Positions 1-7,868 of a stretch of DNA of 64,000 nt are shown here, piece by piece. The DNA comes from Algorimicrobium sp002414705 (GTDB lineage: Bacteria; Bacteroidota; Bacteroidia; Flavobacteriales; Flavobacteriaceae). The stretch is from the NCBI GenBank assembly GCA_963972425.1, contig CAXAUF010000010.1, positions 3,846-67,845 of the forward strand, written 5' to 3'. Position 1 is the stretch's first letter. Each line of letters begins with the position of its first letter. The notes under the pieces were generated by a model, which saw only the letters and a program-made list of their open reading frames with translations, was not told where the DNA came from and searched no databases. The translations under genes and the position numbers were made by a program.

Positions 1-62
1 GCACTTGCGAAAAGCAGGACTACTAATGTGTAAAATTTAAAAGTTTGTTTAGCTACCTTCAT
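1..62 (-). CDS. atpB: ATP synthase F0 subunit a, N-terminal fragment (cut by window edge)
   Basis: Only the first 20 codons are present, starting with ATG at 62 and running off the left edge. They read M-K-V-A-K-Q-T-F-K-F followed by a hydrophobic stretch, which looks like a signal-peptide-like leader. Flavobacterial AtpB proteins often have such a leader before the usual membrane segments. The identification rests mainly on gene order: a bactofilin, an AtpZ/AtpI-like protein and a DUF6168 protein directly upstream on the same strand are the usual lead-in to atpB in this family. Subunit a would form the proton half-channels of the F0 sector in the inner membrane. The catalytic part is outside the window, so the call is an inference from context. 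Confidence 0.7.
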   Translation of the reverse strand, partial: MKVAKQTFKFYTLVVLLFAS

Positions 63-151
63 TGTTAAAAAAATCAAAAAAACTGTGTTTTTAAATTCGG
101 TGCAAAACTACGGAAAATATTGAAAAAACAATTACTTTTTTTTAATATTAT

Positions 152-550
152 TTAGTACTGTTTTTTACTTATTATCCTAGATATAAAATAGACTTCTAAA
201 AATAGAAAGAGGAATACTGGTATCAGCAAATTAAAGCTTTCGGTTTTGGTTAAACTTTCCATTTCAAAAATGCTATTCTTAAAGAATATAGCAAAGAGCA
301 AAAGTTTAGTAATAAAGGTGAACAGATACACAAAACCTAATTGATGTGACCATTTATCTGTTGTGGCAAGTACAACAAAACCAATACAAATAAGTAAGGA
401 TATTATAAGGTGAAACAGGTAAATAGAAAATAAAGGGACTCTTAAATAAATATCCATAGTATCTAAAATACGGGTATGGATACCATAAGAAATTGCGAAT
501 AAGATTAAAAAACTAATCACATATAAAACTATTTTTTTAATCACTGTCAT
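152..550 (-). CDS. DUF6168 family membrane protein upstream of atpB
   Basis: This is a 132-residue protein with four hydrophobic segments (roughly residues 7-26, 38-62, 70-92 and 105-128) and short polar loops, so it is almost certainly an inner-membrane protein. It starts with ATG at 550 and overlaps the end of the AtpZ/AtpI-like gene by 14 bases, which suggests translational coupling. The small four-helix protein between atpI-like and atpB genes in flavobacteria is classed as DUF6168. Its function is unknown. Its position suggests a role in ATP synthase assembly, comparable with the AtpI proteins of other bacteria, but nothing in the sequence proves that. A gap of 89 bases separates it from atpB. 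Confidence 0.75.
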   Translation of the reverse strand: MTVIKKIVLYVISFLILFAISYGIHTRILDTMDIYLRVPLFSIYLFHLIISLLICIGFVVLATTDKWSHQLGFVYLFTFITKLLLFAIFFKNSIFEMESLTKTESFNLLIPVFLFLFLEVYFISRIISKKQY

Positions 551-788
551 TATTGTCTTTAGATATTTTTAAAACTTGACTTATTACTAAATACATGGAT
601 ATAAAAACAGCCAGAAGTGTTATGCTATTTTCTAAATAGGTAGTTTGATATTTAGTATCCAACCATTTCCCTACTAAATTGCCTAACCAAATAGTACCAC
701 CCATTTGGAATGCGGTAGATGTAAATTGTATAAATTTACTAGGCGATTTTCCCTTGTTCTGCTTGTTTTGTGGTTTTTTCGCGCTCAC
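537..788 (-). CDS. AtpZ/AtpI-like F0F1 ATP synthase assembly protein
   Basis: This is an 83-residue protein with a basic N-terminus (about 20 residues rich in K, Q and N) and two membrane helices near residues 23-45 and 55-75. The first helix has the G-x3-G-x3-LD pattern (GNLVGKWLD) typical of AtpZ/AtpI, where glycines pack helix hairpins. The family helps assemble the c-ring or inserts Mg2+/Ca2+ near the F0 sector. The start is GTG at 788, because an in-frame stop lies immediately upstream and no nearby ATG exists. It overlaps the bactofilin gene by 50 bases, an unusually long overlap that implies coupled translation. The gene directly precedes the DUF6168 gene and atpB. Confidence 0.85.
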   Translation of the reverse strand: MSAKKPQNKQNKGKSPSKFIQFTSTAFQMGGTIWLGNLVGKWLDTKYQTTYLENSITLLAVFISMYLVISQVLKISKDNNDSD

Positions 789-1167
789 TTATATGCATTT
801 CTTTTATAGCACCTTTCATGGTGCAATTTACATTAAATGTCGCTCCAGGTTCAACGGCTAGTTTACCTAAAGAAACATCGCCTTCAATATGTGCTGTACT
901 TTTTAAAGTTAATGTACCTGTAAGTGTTAATGTACCTGAAAATTTACCTTCAAAATACGCATCTGCTCCAGAAATGGTTCCTTTTACAAATCCAGATTTT
1001 CCAACAACAATTTTGCCAGGAGTTTTAATGCTTCCCTCAATGGTACCATCTATTCTAAAATCGCCTTCACTTTCTAAATCACCAACCATATTAGTCCCTT
1101 GGGCTATTAGGTTTTGATTAGACATTGTTTCTAGGTTTAATTTGTTCTTTTTGTTTTCGGAAAACAT
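739..1167 (-). CDS. Bactofilin (polymer-forming cytoskeletal protein)
   Basis: This is a 142-residue protein whose central part (about residues 20-110) is a run of short beta repeats with regularly spaced glycine and hydrophobic residues (for example VGKSGFVKGTI, FEGKFSGTLTLTG). That is the right-handed beta-helix of the bactofilin/CcmA family (DUF583). Bactofilins self-assemble without nucleotide into filaments beneath the membrane and serve as scaffolds in cell shape, stalk or secretion functions. Flanking residues are polar and probably disordered. It begins with ATG at 1167, 19 bases after the end of porW/sprE, and overlaps the AtpZ/AtpI-like gene. Bactofilin and ATP synthase genes are often neighbours in Bacteroidota. 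The target of the filament is unknown. Confidence 0.9.
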   Translation of the reverse strand: MFSENKKNKLNLETMSNQNLIAQGTNMVGDLESEGDFRIDGTIEGSIKTPGKIVVGKSGFVKGTISGADAYFEGKFSGTLTLTGTLTLKSTAHIEGDVSLGKLAVEPGATFNVNCTMKGAIKEMHISEREKTTKQAEQGKIA

Positions 1168-1185
1168 GGCTAATATTTTTTGGGG

Positions 1186-3738
1186 TTAATTTACTACTAG
1201 ATATGCATCCATATTTTTATGGATTTGTAGGGTTGCATAATTGGTTGAGGAAATAGCAAAGTGTTGATGTTGTATTTTGTCTTTTTTTCTTTCTTCTAAT
1301 GCTGATGCATAACCTAAAGCGCCTTCTTTACTTGTTAGCCCATGAATAATTACATAGGTTGTTTCGGGATTATAAATATCTACTGAAACGGTTAAATCAA
1401 ATACTTGAACTTGGTCTGTTTGTTTTTTAAGTTTGGTTACAAATTCAGAAATTGCTTTTTCATCAGTTGCATTAAAATAATAAACGACTTTATAATTTGT
1501 TTCGGCAGGATTATCAATAAACTCGGTACTGCTAATTTTTGGTAATAAATTATCTACAATATCCTGCGCTTGGGCTCCTTCTTCTGTGTTAGCATAGTTA
1601 TAAGCTACAAAATTCATAGCTTTACTATAGGCTTCATAACCATATAAACGTCCTGTAGCTCTGGCTTTTAAAAGCTCAAATTTAGGCACCATAGCTTCAC
1701 CTTCAAAAATAGAAATATACCGATCTGTTTCATCTATAACTTCTTGGTATTGCTGGCTTCCTAATGCTGCATATAATTTTTCATAAACACTTTCTGGACT
1801 ACTATCATCCTTCTCTGATGCCGATTCTGGATTTTTTAGAATTGTAGCATAACGTGAATCTGGATAATTAGTAATTATATCGTTTTTAGCTATTTCAGCC
1901 TCGCCATTCTGACCTTCCAACATATATATCTTATACAAGTTATATTTACTAGGAACTACTAATTTCTGATCTGGATTAAAGGTTAAAAGTGTCTGAAACT
2001 TATTTTTAGACAAGCCATACTCTTTAAATTTCTCTTTATAAATAAGTCCTAATTGATAATAAGCACGATCACGCTCTTTAGTTATACTATCAATAACTTT
2101 ATCATCGGTTGGTATTTGAGCTAAATAGAATTCGGGTTTGAATAATTCATTTTCTTGTTCATTTTCAACTAAATCATTAAAAACTTCGTTGGTTTTAGAT
2201 TTGTTAATACTAGACCAACGCCAATTATCTTTTAATTCACGATCTCCCCAAATTTTTAAAAATTCATTTTTACCATAAGAAACCGTTGTGGGATTATAGA
2301 AATAAAATTCAGCTCCTACCGTTGGACCACCCGCTTGTTTTATTAATGAGTTTGATGAACCAAAATTTTTGTCATTTACCTGAATAAGTCCTTGATTACG
2401 TTCGCGTTCTTCTTCTAGTGCTTTTTTTGCTTCAAATTGTAACTTCAACTCTTGGGTATAAGTTTCAAAATAAGCGGTTCTATCGTCTGTGGACATAGCA
2501 ACTAAACCTAAAATACTATCGTTTACAATAGCAATGTCTTCATAATAAATAACGTCTTCTAAATTATCGCGTTTGCGTTTGATAATTCTGTACGGTTTAC
2601 TATTCATTTTCATGTTTAGCATGGTACTATCATAATAGGCACCTGCTACTTTGTATTCGGTATAGTCGAAAAAAATATCGCCTAAATTTTCATAGTCTTT
2701 GGAGACTAATATTTTATCTGATGGATTGGTGCGAAGGGATTTATTATAAAATTCAACAGCTAATGAATCCGATTCATTTTTTAAATGATACTCGGCTATT
2801 TGATAATAAATTTTACTTAAAAAAGGTCTGTTTTCACGATCGTCCTTGAGTTCATGAAGCAATTCTATTAAGGCTTGTTTATCGCCTTCCGTAAAATCGA
2901 AATTTCGTGCTTTTCCAACATAAGCGGCAATCCTGTATGGCCTTGGTGTTTTTCTATTTAATTCTATAACACGATCAAAAGCTATGTTAGCACTATCGGT
3001 TTTTTGGAGTCTATTATAAAGTTGCCCTTGAATAAAACGGTATCGACCACGTTCTTCATGACTTTTTGTACTTTGTGCAGCTATATCTAATTGCCAAACA
3101 GCACTATCTAAAGATTTAGTGTTAATATAAGCCTGCGCCAACATGGAAGTCGCATCAGCTAAATCCTGACCTTCCAATTCTACTTGGTACATGAGGCGTT
3201 TTAAATTGGTTATGGCTAAATCATCATTTTCTAAACGAATGTTGGTTTTTTCGCGCCAAATTCTAGCTTGATTAATTCTATCACTCGCTGGATATTTATA
3301 AAGAATGTAATTAAAGGCCTCCAAGGCAGGCACAAAACGCTGGTCAAAATAGCGCGCTTCTCCTAACAGTAAATAAGCTTCATCTATTTGTGGATTTTTT
3401 TCTTTTCCGCCAATATTCATTCCATGCTTCTGAACGGCTTTAATAGCTTTTTCTTCTGCACGCTCAAAATCTTGGTTTCTGCTTTGACCAGGAAGCATAA
3501 TTTCTTCTGAAATCTGCATGCGTTCTATAGGAAGGATTTCCCAAAAATTGTCATCGTAGGAATCATTTACACCTTTTCGCCCACTTTCTAAAGCTAAATA
3601 ACCATTATAAAGGATATTATACTTGGTAGACATGGCATGCATGTTGCGACTCACAAAAGAATCTTTCTTACGTGAACAACTAGTAAATGCTAGCGCAATA
3701 CTAAAGAGAAATATGATGATTCTAAAAGAGGTCTTCAA
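1186..3738 (-). CDS. porW: Type IX secretion system periplasmic lipoprotein PorW/SprE
   Basis: This is an 850-residue lipoprotein. Residues 1-21 form a hydrophobic signal ending in a lipobox-like LAFTSC, giving Cys21 as the lipid anchor. The rest is mostly helical TPR-type repeats (about residues 90-400 and 560-770) with a short beta-rich tail. Length, lipobox and the early NMHAMSTKYN segment fit the PorW/SprE family. This family is essential for type IX secretion and gliding in Flavobacterium and links the outer-membrane translocon to the PorLM motor. The start is TTG at 3738, with an in-frame stop five codons upstream and no usable ATG before the lipobox. The bactofilin and ATP synthase genes follow closely. 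A secreted protein with a type IX sorting domain lies at 26-28 kb. Confidence 0.9.
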   Translation of the reverse strand: MKTSFRIIIFLFSIALAFTSCSRKKDSFVSRNMHAMSTKYNILYNGYLALESGRKGVNDSYDDNFWEILPIERMQISEEIMLPGQSRNQDFERAEEKAIKAVQKHGMNIGGKEKNPQIDEAYLLLGEARYFDQRFVPALEAFNYILYKYPASDRINQARIWREKTNIRLENDDLAITNLKRLMYQVELEGQDLADATSMLAQAYINTKSLDSAVWQLDIAAQSTKSHEERGRYRFIQGQLYNRLQKTDSANIAFDRVIELNRKTPRPYRIAAYVGKARNFDFTEGDKQALIELLHELKDDRENRPFLSKIYYQIAEYHLKNESDSLAVEFYNKSLRTNPSDKILVSKDYENLGDIFFDYTEYKVAGAYYDSTMLNMKMNSKPYRIIKRKRDNLEDVIYYEDIAIVNDSILGLVAMSTDDRTAYFETYTQELKLQFEAKKALEEERERNQGLIQVNDKNFGSSNSLIKQAGGPTVGAEFYFYNPTTVSYGKNEFLKIWGDRELKDNWRWSSINKSKTNEVFNDLVENEQENELFKPEFYLAQIPTDDKVIDSITKERDRAYYQLGLIYKEKFKEYGLSKNKFQTLLTFNPDQKLVVPSKYNLYKIYMLEGQNGEAEIAKNDIITNYPDSRYATILKNPESASEKDDSSPESVYEKLYAALGSQQYQEVIDETDRYISIFEGEAMVPKFELLKARATGRLYGYEAYSKAMNFVAYNYANTEEGAQAQDIVDNLLPKISSTEFIDNPAETNYKVVYYFNATDEKAISEFVTKLKKQTDQVQVFDLTVSVDIYNPETTYVIIHGLTSKEGALGYASALEERKKDKIQHQHFAISSTNYATLQIHKNMDAYLVVN

Positions 3739-3842
3739 CGTTGGTCGTGTTTAATTATACATAACTAAAAACAGCTACATATATTATGTATTGCCGTAAA
3801 AATAAGCATCTTTTTGAATTATTATAAAAAAAGAGCAGACTT

Positions 3843-4550
3843 TTAAACAGTTTCTGTTCCAGCAAAGTGCGCTTCTAGTTCTTTTAAGGTAGCAGCACTG
3901 GTTCTTAAATCTTTTACAACTTCGCCTTTTTCTAGCACTACTATACGTTCACATACATCTGTAACGTGCATTAAATCGTGACTAGAAATTAAAACGGTAA
4001 CGCCTTTTGTTTCGGCTAAATCTTTAATAATTCCTTTTAAACGAATCTGCGTAGTTGGATCTAAATTAGCAAAGGGTTCATCTAAAATAATGACTTCAGG
4101 ATTTCCAATTAAAGCAGCAACAATACCTGCTTTTTTTTGATTTCCTTTACTTAAATCTCGTAAATATTTTTTCTGATTTAATATTTCGCCATGGAAAAAA
4201 TCTTCAAACTGTGAAATTAAGGCATCAACATCCGATTTATTCTGACCACGTAATTCGCCTATGAAATAGAAATATTCTTCAGCAGTTAAATAGCCAATTA
4301 AGAAACTTTCATCAATAAAGGCTGATGTAAATGGTTTCCAATCTTCACTTTCATTTACCAAAACATCATTGTTTTTAATGTAACCTGTAGTTGGTTGAAT
4401 TAAATCTAATAACAAACTGAAATACGTAGTTTTTCCAGCACCATTATTTCCGACTAATCCAAAACTTTGACCTTTAGGAATGTCTAAAGATTCAATATGA
4501 AGAACCTGTGTGTCATTATATTTTTTGGAGAGATTTGATGTAATTATCAT
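3843..4550 (-). CDS. ABC transporter ATP-binding protein
   Basis: This is a 235-residue ABC ATPase. Walker A is GNNGAGKTT (residues 34-42), the signature is LSKGNQKK near residue 134, Walker B is VIILDEP near 155, followed by a D-loop (ANLDP) and the switch histidine in ISSHDL. It resembles the single-domain ATPases of ABC-2 type exporters (CcmA/NatA-like). It is the last gene of a five-gene operon. The preceding gene encodes its probable membrane partner (DUF5687), and a PadR repressor gene opens the operon. It probably powers export of a small molecule, peptide or ion, or adjusts the envelope. The substrate cannot be read from the sequence. The ATG at 4550 follows the partner gene by 24 bases. 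Confidence 0.9.
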   Translation of the reverse strand: MIITSNLSKKYNDTQVLHIESLDIPKGQSFGLVGNNGAGKTTYFSLLLDLIQPTTGYIKNNDVLVNESEDWKPFTSAFIDESFLIGYLTAEEYFYFIGELRGQNKSDVDALISQFEDFFHGEILNQKKYLRDLSKGNQKKAGIVAALIGNPEVIILDEPFANLDPTTQIRLKGIIKDLAETKGVTVLISSHDLMHVTDVCERIVVLEKGEVVKDLRTSAATLKELEAHFAGTETV

Positions 4551-4574
4551 GAGTAATTGTAATTAAATGATTGA

Positions 4575-6047
4575 TTATTTTTTTTCGCTAAAAGCAGCAA
4601 TGGTTTTGTATTTTCCATCTTGGTACACATTTTCAATTTTTCTTAAAAAGAAATTTTTGAAAACAATTCCTACAATACCACTTAAGGCTAAAACGATAAT
4701 ACCTGTTTCAAAATTAACCAGTTTGTAAGGTATATAAAACAAACCCATTGGGAGTAAAAATTTTGGTAAACCAATAAGTAGTTGTGTTGGATTAAAGCCA
4801 TTGGTGTTACTAAAGGCTTTAGCTTTGGTATTTAACTCCACCGGAATCCTATTTAAAGCACCTCCAAAAAGTGTAAGAAATGAATTTAAACCAATATTAA
4901 ACAAAGCACCTGCTGCTATCATGCCAAAAATATCCCAACCAAAATAAATATAAGGCGTACTTAAGACAAATGAAATAGCTACTGCCACTACCATTAAATA
5001 CCATTTTGATTCTAGGTATTTCCGGTAAGGAATATTCTGGCTCATTAATAGTTTGTAATATTCACTATCCCATGATGGAACCAATTGCCCGAAGGTCATT
5101 AAAAATCCACCAGTAACAAACATAGATGCAAATGCCAAAATAGCTGGCATTTCCCGATACATATCTTGAGTGTAAAAAACAAGTCCATAAAACAAAAACA
5201 TGAAAGACATGAACATGGTTTGTTTTGGTCTAGCATTTCGCCAAATTAATTTGATATCGTTCTTTAAAAATGGTGCAATGCTTCCAAATCTATCAAACCA
5301 TGATAAATCGGTAGCTTCTACTGCTTTGACTTTTTTAGAAACAGCATCATCTAAATAAAATCCACTCTTAACATATTTGAAGTTTAATTTATACAAAACA
5401 ACCAAAAGTAGTAATGGAATTACAGCTAAATACGGCTGACTATATAACGTGTTAAACGCAATACCCATTGGCTCTGAAGCGGTATAAATACCATAAAATT
5501 CCAAAGCAACTAAACCTAATAATAGAGGTGCCGCAATATAAAATACCGTATTACTTTTATTAACTAGAAAATTTAAAAAGTTAATGGATAATGTTAGCAG
5601 TATGATAGATAAAAACCAACAGACTACATTTAATGGAGAATAACCTTCTACTAACAAAACGATACTAAATGGCAGAAATAAAAACAGGGATAAAAAGTTA
5701 AAAAATGACAGCGTAGTTTTACCTAATAAATAGTGTATTACCGTATCTTTTTTTACAGGAATAGTCATTAAAGGCTTGACATTCATTACAGGTAATTGCT
5801 GCATGAAATAGCGAATAAGAAGTTCAAATAAAAACCAATAAATTAAAAAATTATTAATGGTTACAATAGGGTCAACTTCAGGAATTGCTTTTCTAGCAAT
5901 AAAAAACATGCCAACGCCCATAAATAGAGCAATACCGCCAAAATATAAAGCTCCTAAAATGAGAAATATTTTTATAGCAAGCCCTTTTTGAAAGTACGAA
6001 GCCCTTTTAAACTGTTTCCATTCGAGGCTTAAAAATTGTTTAATCAT
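4575..6047 (-). CDS. DUF5687 family ABC transporter permease-like membrane protein
   Basis: This is a 490-residue integral membrane protein with about ten to twelve hydrophobic segments, for example near residues 24-50, 85-100, 105-135, 145-165 and 170-195, with further clusters at 265-330, 345-375 and 410-470. It has no nucleotide-binding motif. Proteins of this length next to a NatA-like ATPase in Bacteroidota are classed as DUF5687 and are thought to be the membrane half of an ABC-2-like exporter. The gene lies between the ATPase gene (24 bases downstream) and two paralogous small membrane proteins (45 bases upstream). The start is ATG at 6047. The substrate is unknown. Confidence 0.85.
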   Translation of the reverse strand: MIKQFLSLEWKQFKRASYFQKGLAIKIFLILGALYFGGIALFMGVGMFFIARKAIPEVDPIVTINNFLIYWFLFELLIRYFMQQLPVMNVKPLMTIPVKKDTVIHYLLGKTTLSFFNFLSLFLFLPFSIVLLVEGYSPLNVVCWFLSIILLTLSINFLNFLVNKSNTVFYIAAPLLLGLVALEFYGIYTASEPMGIAFNTLYSQPYLAVIPLLLLVVLYKLNFKYVKSGFYLDDAVSKKVKAVEATDLSWFDRFGSIAPFLKNDIKLIWRNARPKQTMFMSFMFLFYGLVFYTQDMYREMPAILAFASMFVTGGFLMTFGQLVPSWDSEYYKLLMSQNIPYRKYLESKWYLMVVAVAISFVLSTPYIYFGWDIFGMIAAGALFNIGLNSFLTLFGGALNRIPVELNTKAKAFSNTNGFNPTQLLIGLPKFLLPMGLFYIPYKLVNFETGIIVLALSGIVGIVFKNFFLRKIENVYQDGKYKTIAAFSEKK

Positions 6048-6092
6048 TTTTTAGTGTTTGGTTAATTATAAGTAGTCAAAAAACATAATTTG

Positions 6093-6776
6093 TTACAAGG
6101 CATATTCAGGATATGTTTCTTGAAGATGAAAAGTAGCATTTTTCGGCAAAATAACAGCAGAGATATATGTGTAAATTAAAATAACCGTAAAAACACTTGC
6201 ACATATTAGCGGCATAAACCCACTAAAACTGTCAGTAAGATTAATTAATTGAAACACTTGAGGTCCTAAAATTAGAGTTCCAATGGATGCATTGCCATAA
6301 ATGATGTCTTCTAAAAGCCACAATTTTTCCTTTGCTTTCCGCTTTCTTTTTATTTCCCTATTTATGGATATGGTTCTTATAAATAAAAACAAGCAAAGTA
6401 TTAGATAGGAAACGATAAATACATAACTCCCAATTTCCGTAGAGAAAACCGTGTAAAGGATTCCAAAAATAGCAGTAGTTAAAATAATTTGTGGTAATCT
6501 GAACCAGTCTTTGACATAGTTCCAGAGTAGTTTCATATAAATTTTAGACATGGCTTTTTGGCGTTGCTCTACGACTTCCATAAACCCAAAAATGCCAAAT
6601 TTTTTAAACGATGCATCGCGCGTTTCCTCAAAAGTACTATGCGGATTTTTAACCATGATAGCTTCAATATCATTTGCCATATGATCTACGAGTTCGGTTT
6701 GCAAATCGTAATATTCTACAAAGTGCTTTCTGGTAAAGGCATATAAATTTTCAATATGTTCTTGGGTTAATGCCAT
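6093..6776 (-). CDS. Membrane protein with N-terminal permease-prefix/HAAS-like domain (paralogue 1)
   Basis: This 227-residue protein has a soluble helical N-terminal domain (about residues 1-85, opening MALTQEHIENLYAF and containing TELVDHMANDIEAIM). Four membrane helices follow, near residues 95-112, 115-135, 160-180 and 185-210. The N-terminal domain resembles the short cytosolic domains found with PadR regulators in other phyla (DUF1700/HAAS or permease-prefix type), although I could not confirm membership. It is paralogous to the next upstream gene, with aligned MAL-x3-I starts and the shared ELVDH/EMVDH motif, separated by three bases. It may be a sensor or accessory subunit of the ABC system, or an anti-regulator of PadR. 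Function is otherwise unknown. Confidence 0.7.
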   Translation of the reverse strand: MALTQEHIENLYAFTRKHFVEYYDLQTELVDHMANDIEAIMVKNPHSTFEETRDASFKKFGIFGFMEVVEQRQKAMSKIYMKLLWNYVKDWFRLPQIILTTAIFGILYTVFSTEIGSYVFIVSYLILCLFLFIRTISINREIKRKRKAKEKLWLLEDIIYGNASIGTLILGPQVFQLINLTDSFSGFMPLICASVFTVILIYTYISAVILPKNATFHLQETYPEYAL

Positions 6777-6779
6777 ATT

Positions 6780-7430
6780 TTATAATGCATGTTTATATTT
6801 GGAAAAATAAAAGGATCGTAATTGAAATGTATTAATAACAATCAAAAGAAATATCCATAATATAACCGTCGTAAAAAACATGATAGCCAAACCTGGACTA
6901 CTTTCTAGAGATTGACTCGAGTTGTAACTACTATAAACCATGTTAACTATATGAAAGAGAATAGCAAAATAAAATCCAATACGTTCTAACAGTGAAAAAC
7001 GCTCTTTTTTAATTTTTGTGAAAACGAAATAGATACATCCAAAAAGAATTAATATGATCATTGGCGCATATTTTAAAATGGTATGTGTTACATCTGGTTC
7101 TAAATAACTTCTAACCGTTAAAAGAAGGAAACCCAAGCCTAAAAGTGATACTATTCCAAAAACAGATGTCGCCTTTTTAAACAATGCTTTTAAATTACTT
7201 TTATCTGCTATTTTATAATAGCCATCGCTTCTTTTTAATAAATGTCGCTTGTTTTCAACCATGTAATCCTTGAATATAAAATAGAAATCACGACAATCGC
7301 CATCGTTAACTCGTGTTTCAATTTCAGAAGCCACATGATCCACCATTTCCAGACGAATATCCATAAATACAACTCCCGATTTTTTTAGGTATGTTTCTAT
7401 AAAATGAATATTTTCTGTGCTTAATGCCAT
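6780..7430 (-). CDS. Membrane protein with N-terminal permease-prefix/HAAS-like domain (paralogue 2)
   Basis: This is a 216-residue protein of the same build as its downstream neighbour. A soluble N-terminal domain (residues 1-80, MALSTENIHFIETYL, with LEMVDHVASEIE) is followed by four hydrophobic helices near 88-108, 115-138, 145-165 and 178-202. The N-terminal halves of the two proteins align clearly while the membrane halves have diverged, so this is an old tandem duplication. It lies three bases after the PadR gene and three bases before its paralogue, so all are likely translated from one message. The VDH motif kept in both copies may be functionally important. I do not recognise a named function. 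Confidence 0.7.
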   Translation of the reverse strand: MALSTENIHFIETYLKKSGVVFMDIRLEMVDHVASEIETRVNDGDCRDFYFIFKDYMVENKRHLLKRSDGYYKIADKSNLKALFKKATSVFGIVSLLGLGFLLLTVRSYLEPDVTHTILKYAPMIILILFGCIYFVFTKIKKERFSLLERIGFYFAILFHIVNMVYSSYNSSQSLESSPGLAIMFFTTVILWIFLLIVINTFQLRSFYFSKYKHAL

Positions 7431-7433
7431 AAA

Positions 7434-7769
7434 TTAATAACTCAATTTAGGGTTAATTAATGATTGAAGTGTGGCAATATATTGTTCCAATTCGCTTAAT
7501 TTATGAACGGTTTCAGTCGTCCCTTTTTCGGTCAGTTTATAATATTTACGTAAACGGTTATCTACTTTTGCTACCTCAACATCCAGCAAACCTTCGGCTT
7601 CCAATTTATGAAGTGATGGATACAAAGCACCTTCGGTAATTTTTAATTCGCCTTTGGTGAGTGCTTTTACTTTCTGTGTAATTTCATAACCATACATTTT
7701 ATCATGCTCACTTAAAAGCTTTAAAATGATGGTAGTTAAACTGCCTTTATATAAATTGGAATTCGCCAT
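7434..7769 (-). CDS. PadR family transcriptional regulator
   Basis: This is a winged-helix repressor of about 111 residues. The core is the PadR domain: LYKGSLTTIILKLLSEHDKMYGYEITQ (in part), a recognition region around ITEGALYPSLHKLEAEGLL, and the wing with NRLRKYYKLTEKG. PadR proteins bind small molecules or membrane partners and repress their own operon. The ATG at 7769 (MANSNLYKG) is preferred over a TTG three codons upstream, because the TTG overlaps the -7 promoter box. It heads the operon of two membrane proteins, a DUF5687 permease and an ABC ATPase, which it very probably controls. The expected transcription start falls on or next to the ATG, so the message may be leaderless. Confidence 0.92.
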   Translation of the reverse strand: MANSNLYKGSLTTIILKLLSEHDKMYGYEITQKVKALTKGELKITEGALYPSLHKLEAEGLLDVEVAKVDNRLRKYYKLTEKGTTETVHKLSELEQYIATLQSLINPKLSY

Positions 7770-7775
7770 ACTATT

Positions 7776-7808
7776 CAAATATATACATAATTTTCTTATG
7801 CATGCAAA
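7776..7808 (-). promoter_or_regulatory. Promoter of the PadR/ABC operon with a possible operator
   Basis: On the minus strand, TTTG (7805-7808) lies 21 bases before TATATTTG (7776-7783), an excellent fit to the Bacteroidota sigma-ABfr consensus (TTTG, about 19-21 bases, TAnnTTTG). The spacer holds an inverted repeat, CATAA-TTTTC-TTATG (7786-7800). A dyad between the two promoter boxes is where a PadR repressor would act. The promoter is seen directly, and the operator role is inferred. Confidence 0.65.
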
Positions 7809-7846
7809 TTTTTAAATAATTATAAGCTAAAAATCAATGGCTTCAC

Positions 7847-7854
7847 TATTTTTG
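7847..7854 (+). promoter_or_regulatory. Probable -7 box of the ferredoxin-type reductase gene
   Basis: TATTTTTG matches TAnnTTTG exactly and lies 14 bases before the ATG at 7869. No clear -33 TTG is seen at the right distance, so the promoter may be weak or assisted by an activator. Confidence 0.45.
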
Positions 7855-7868
7855 TAAAAAATCAATAC

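Noticed and set aside
770..1117. Long open frame on the plus strand opposite bactofilin
   Set aside because: It is antisense to the repetitive beta-helix coding region, its product has no recognisable features, and bactofilin is a clear family member.
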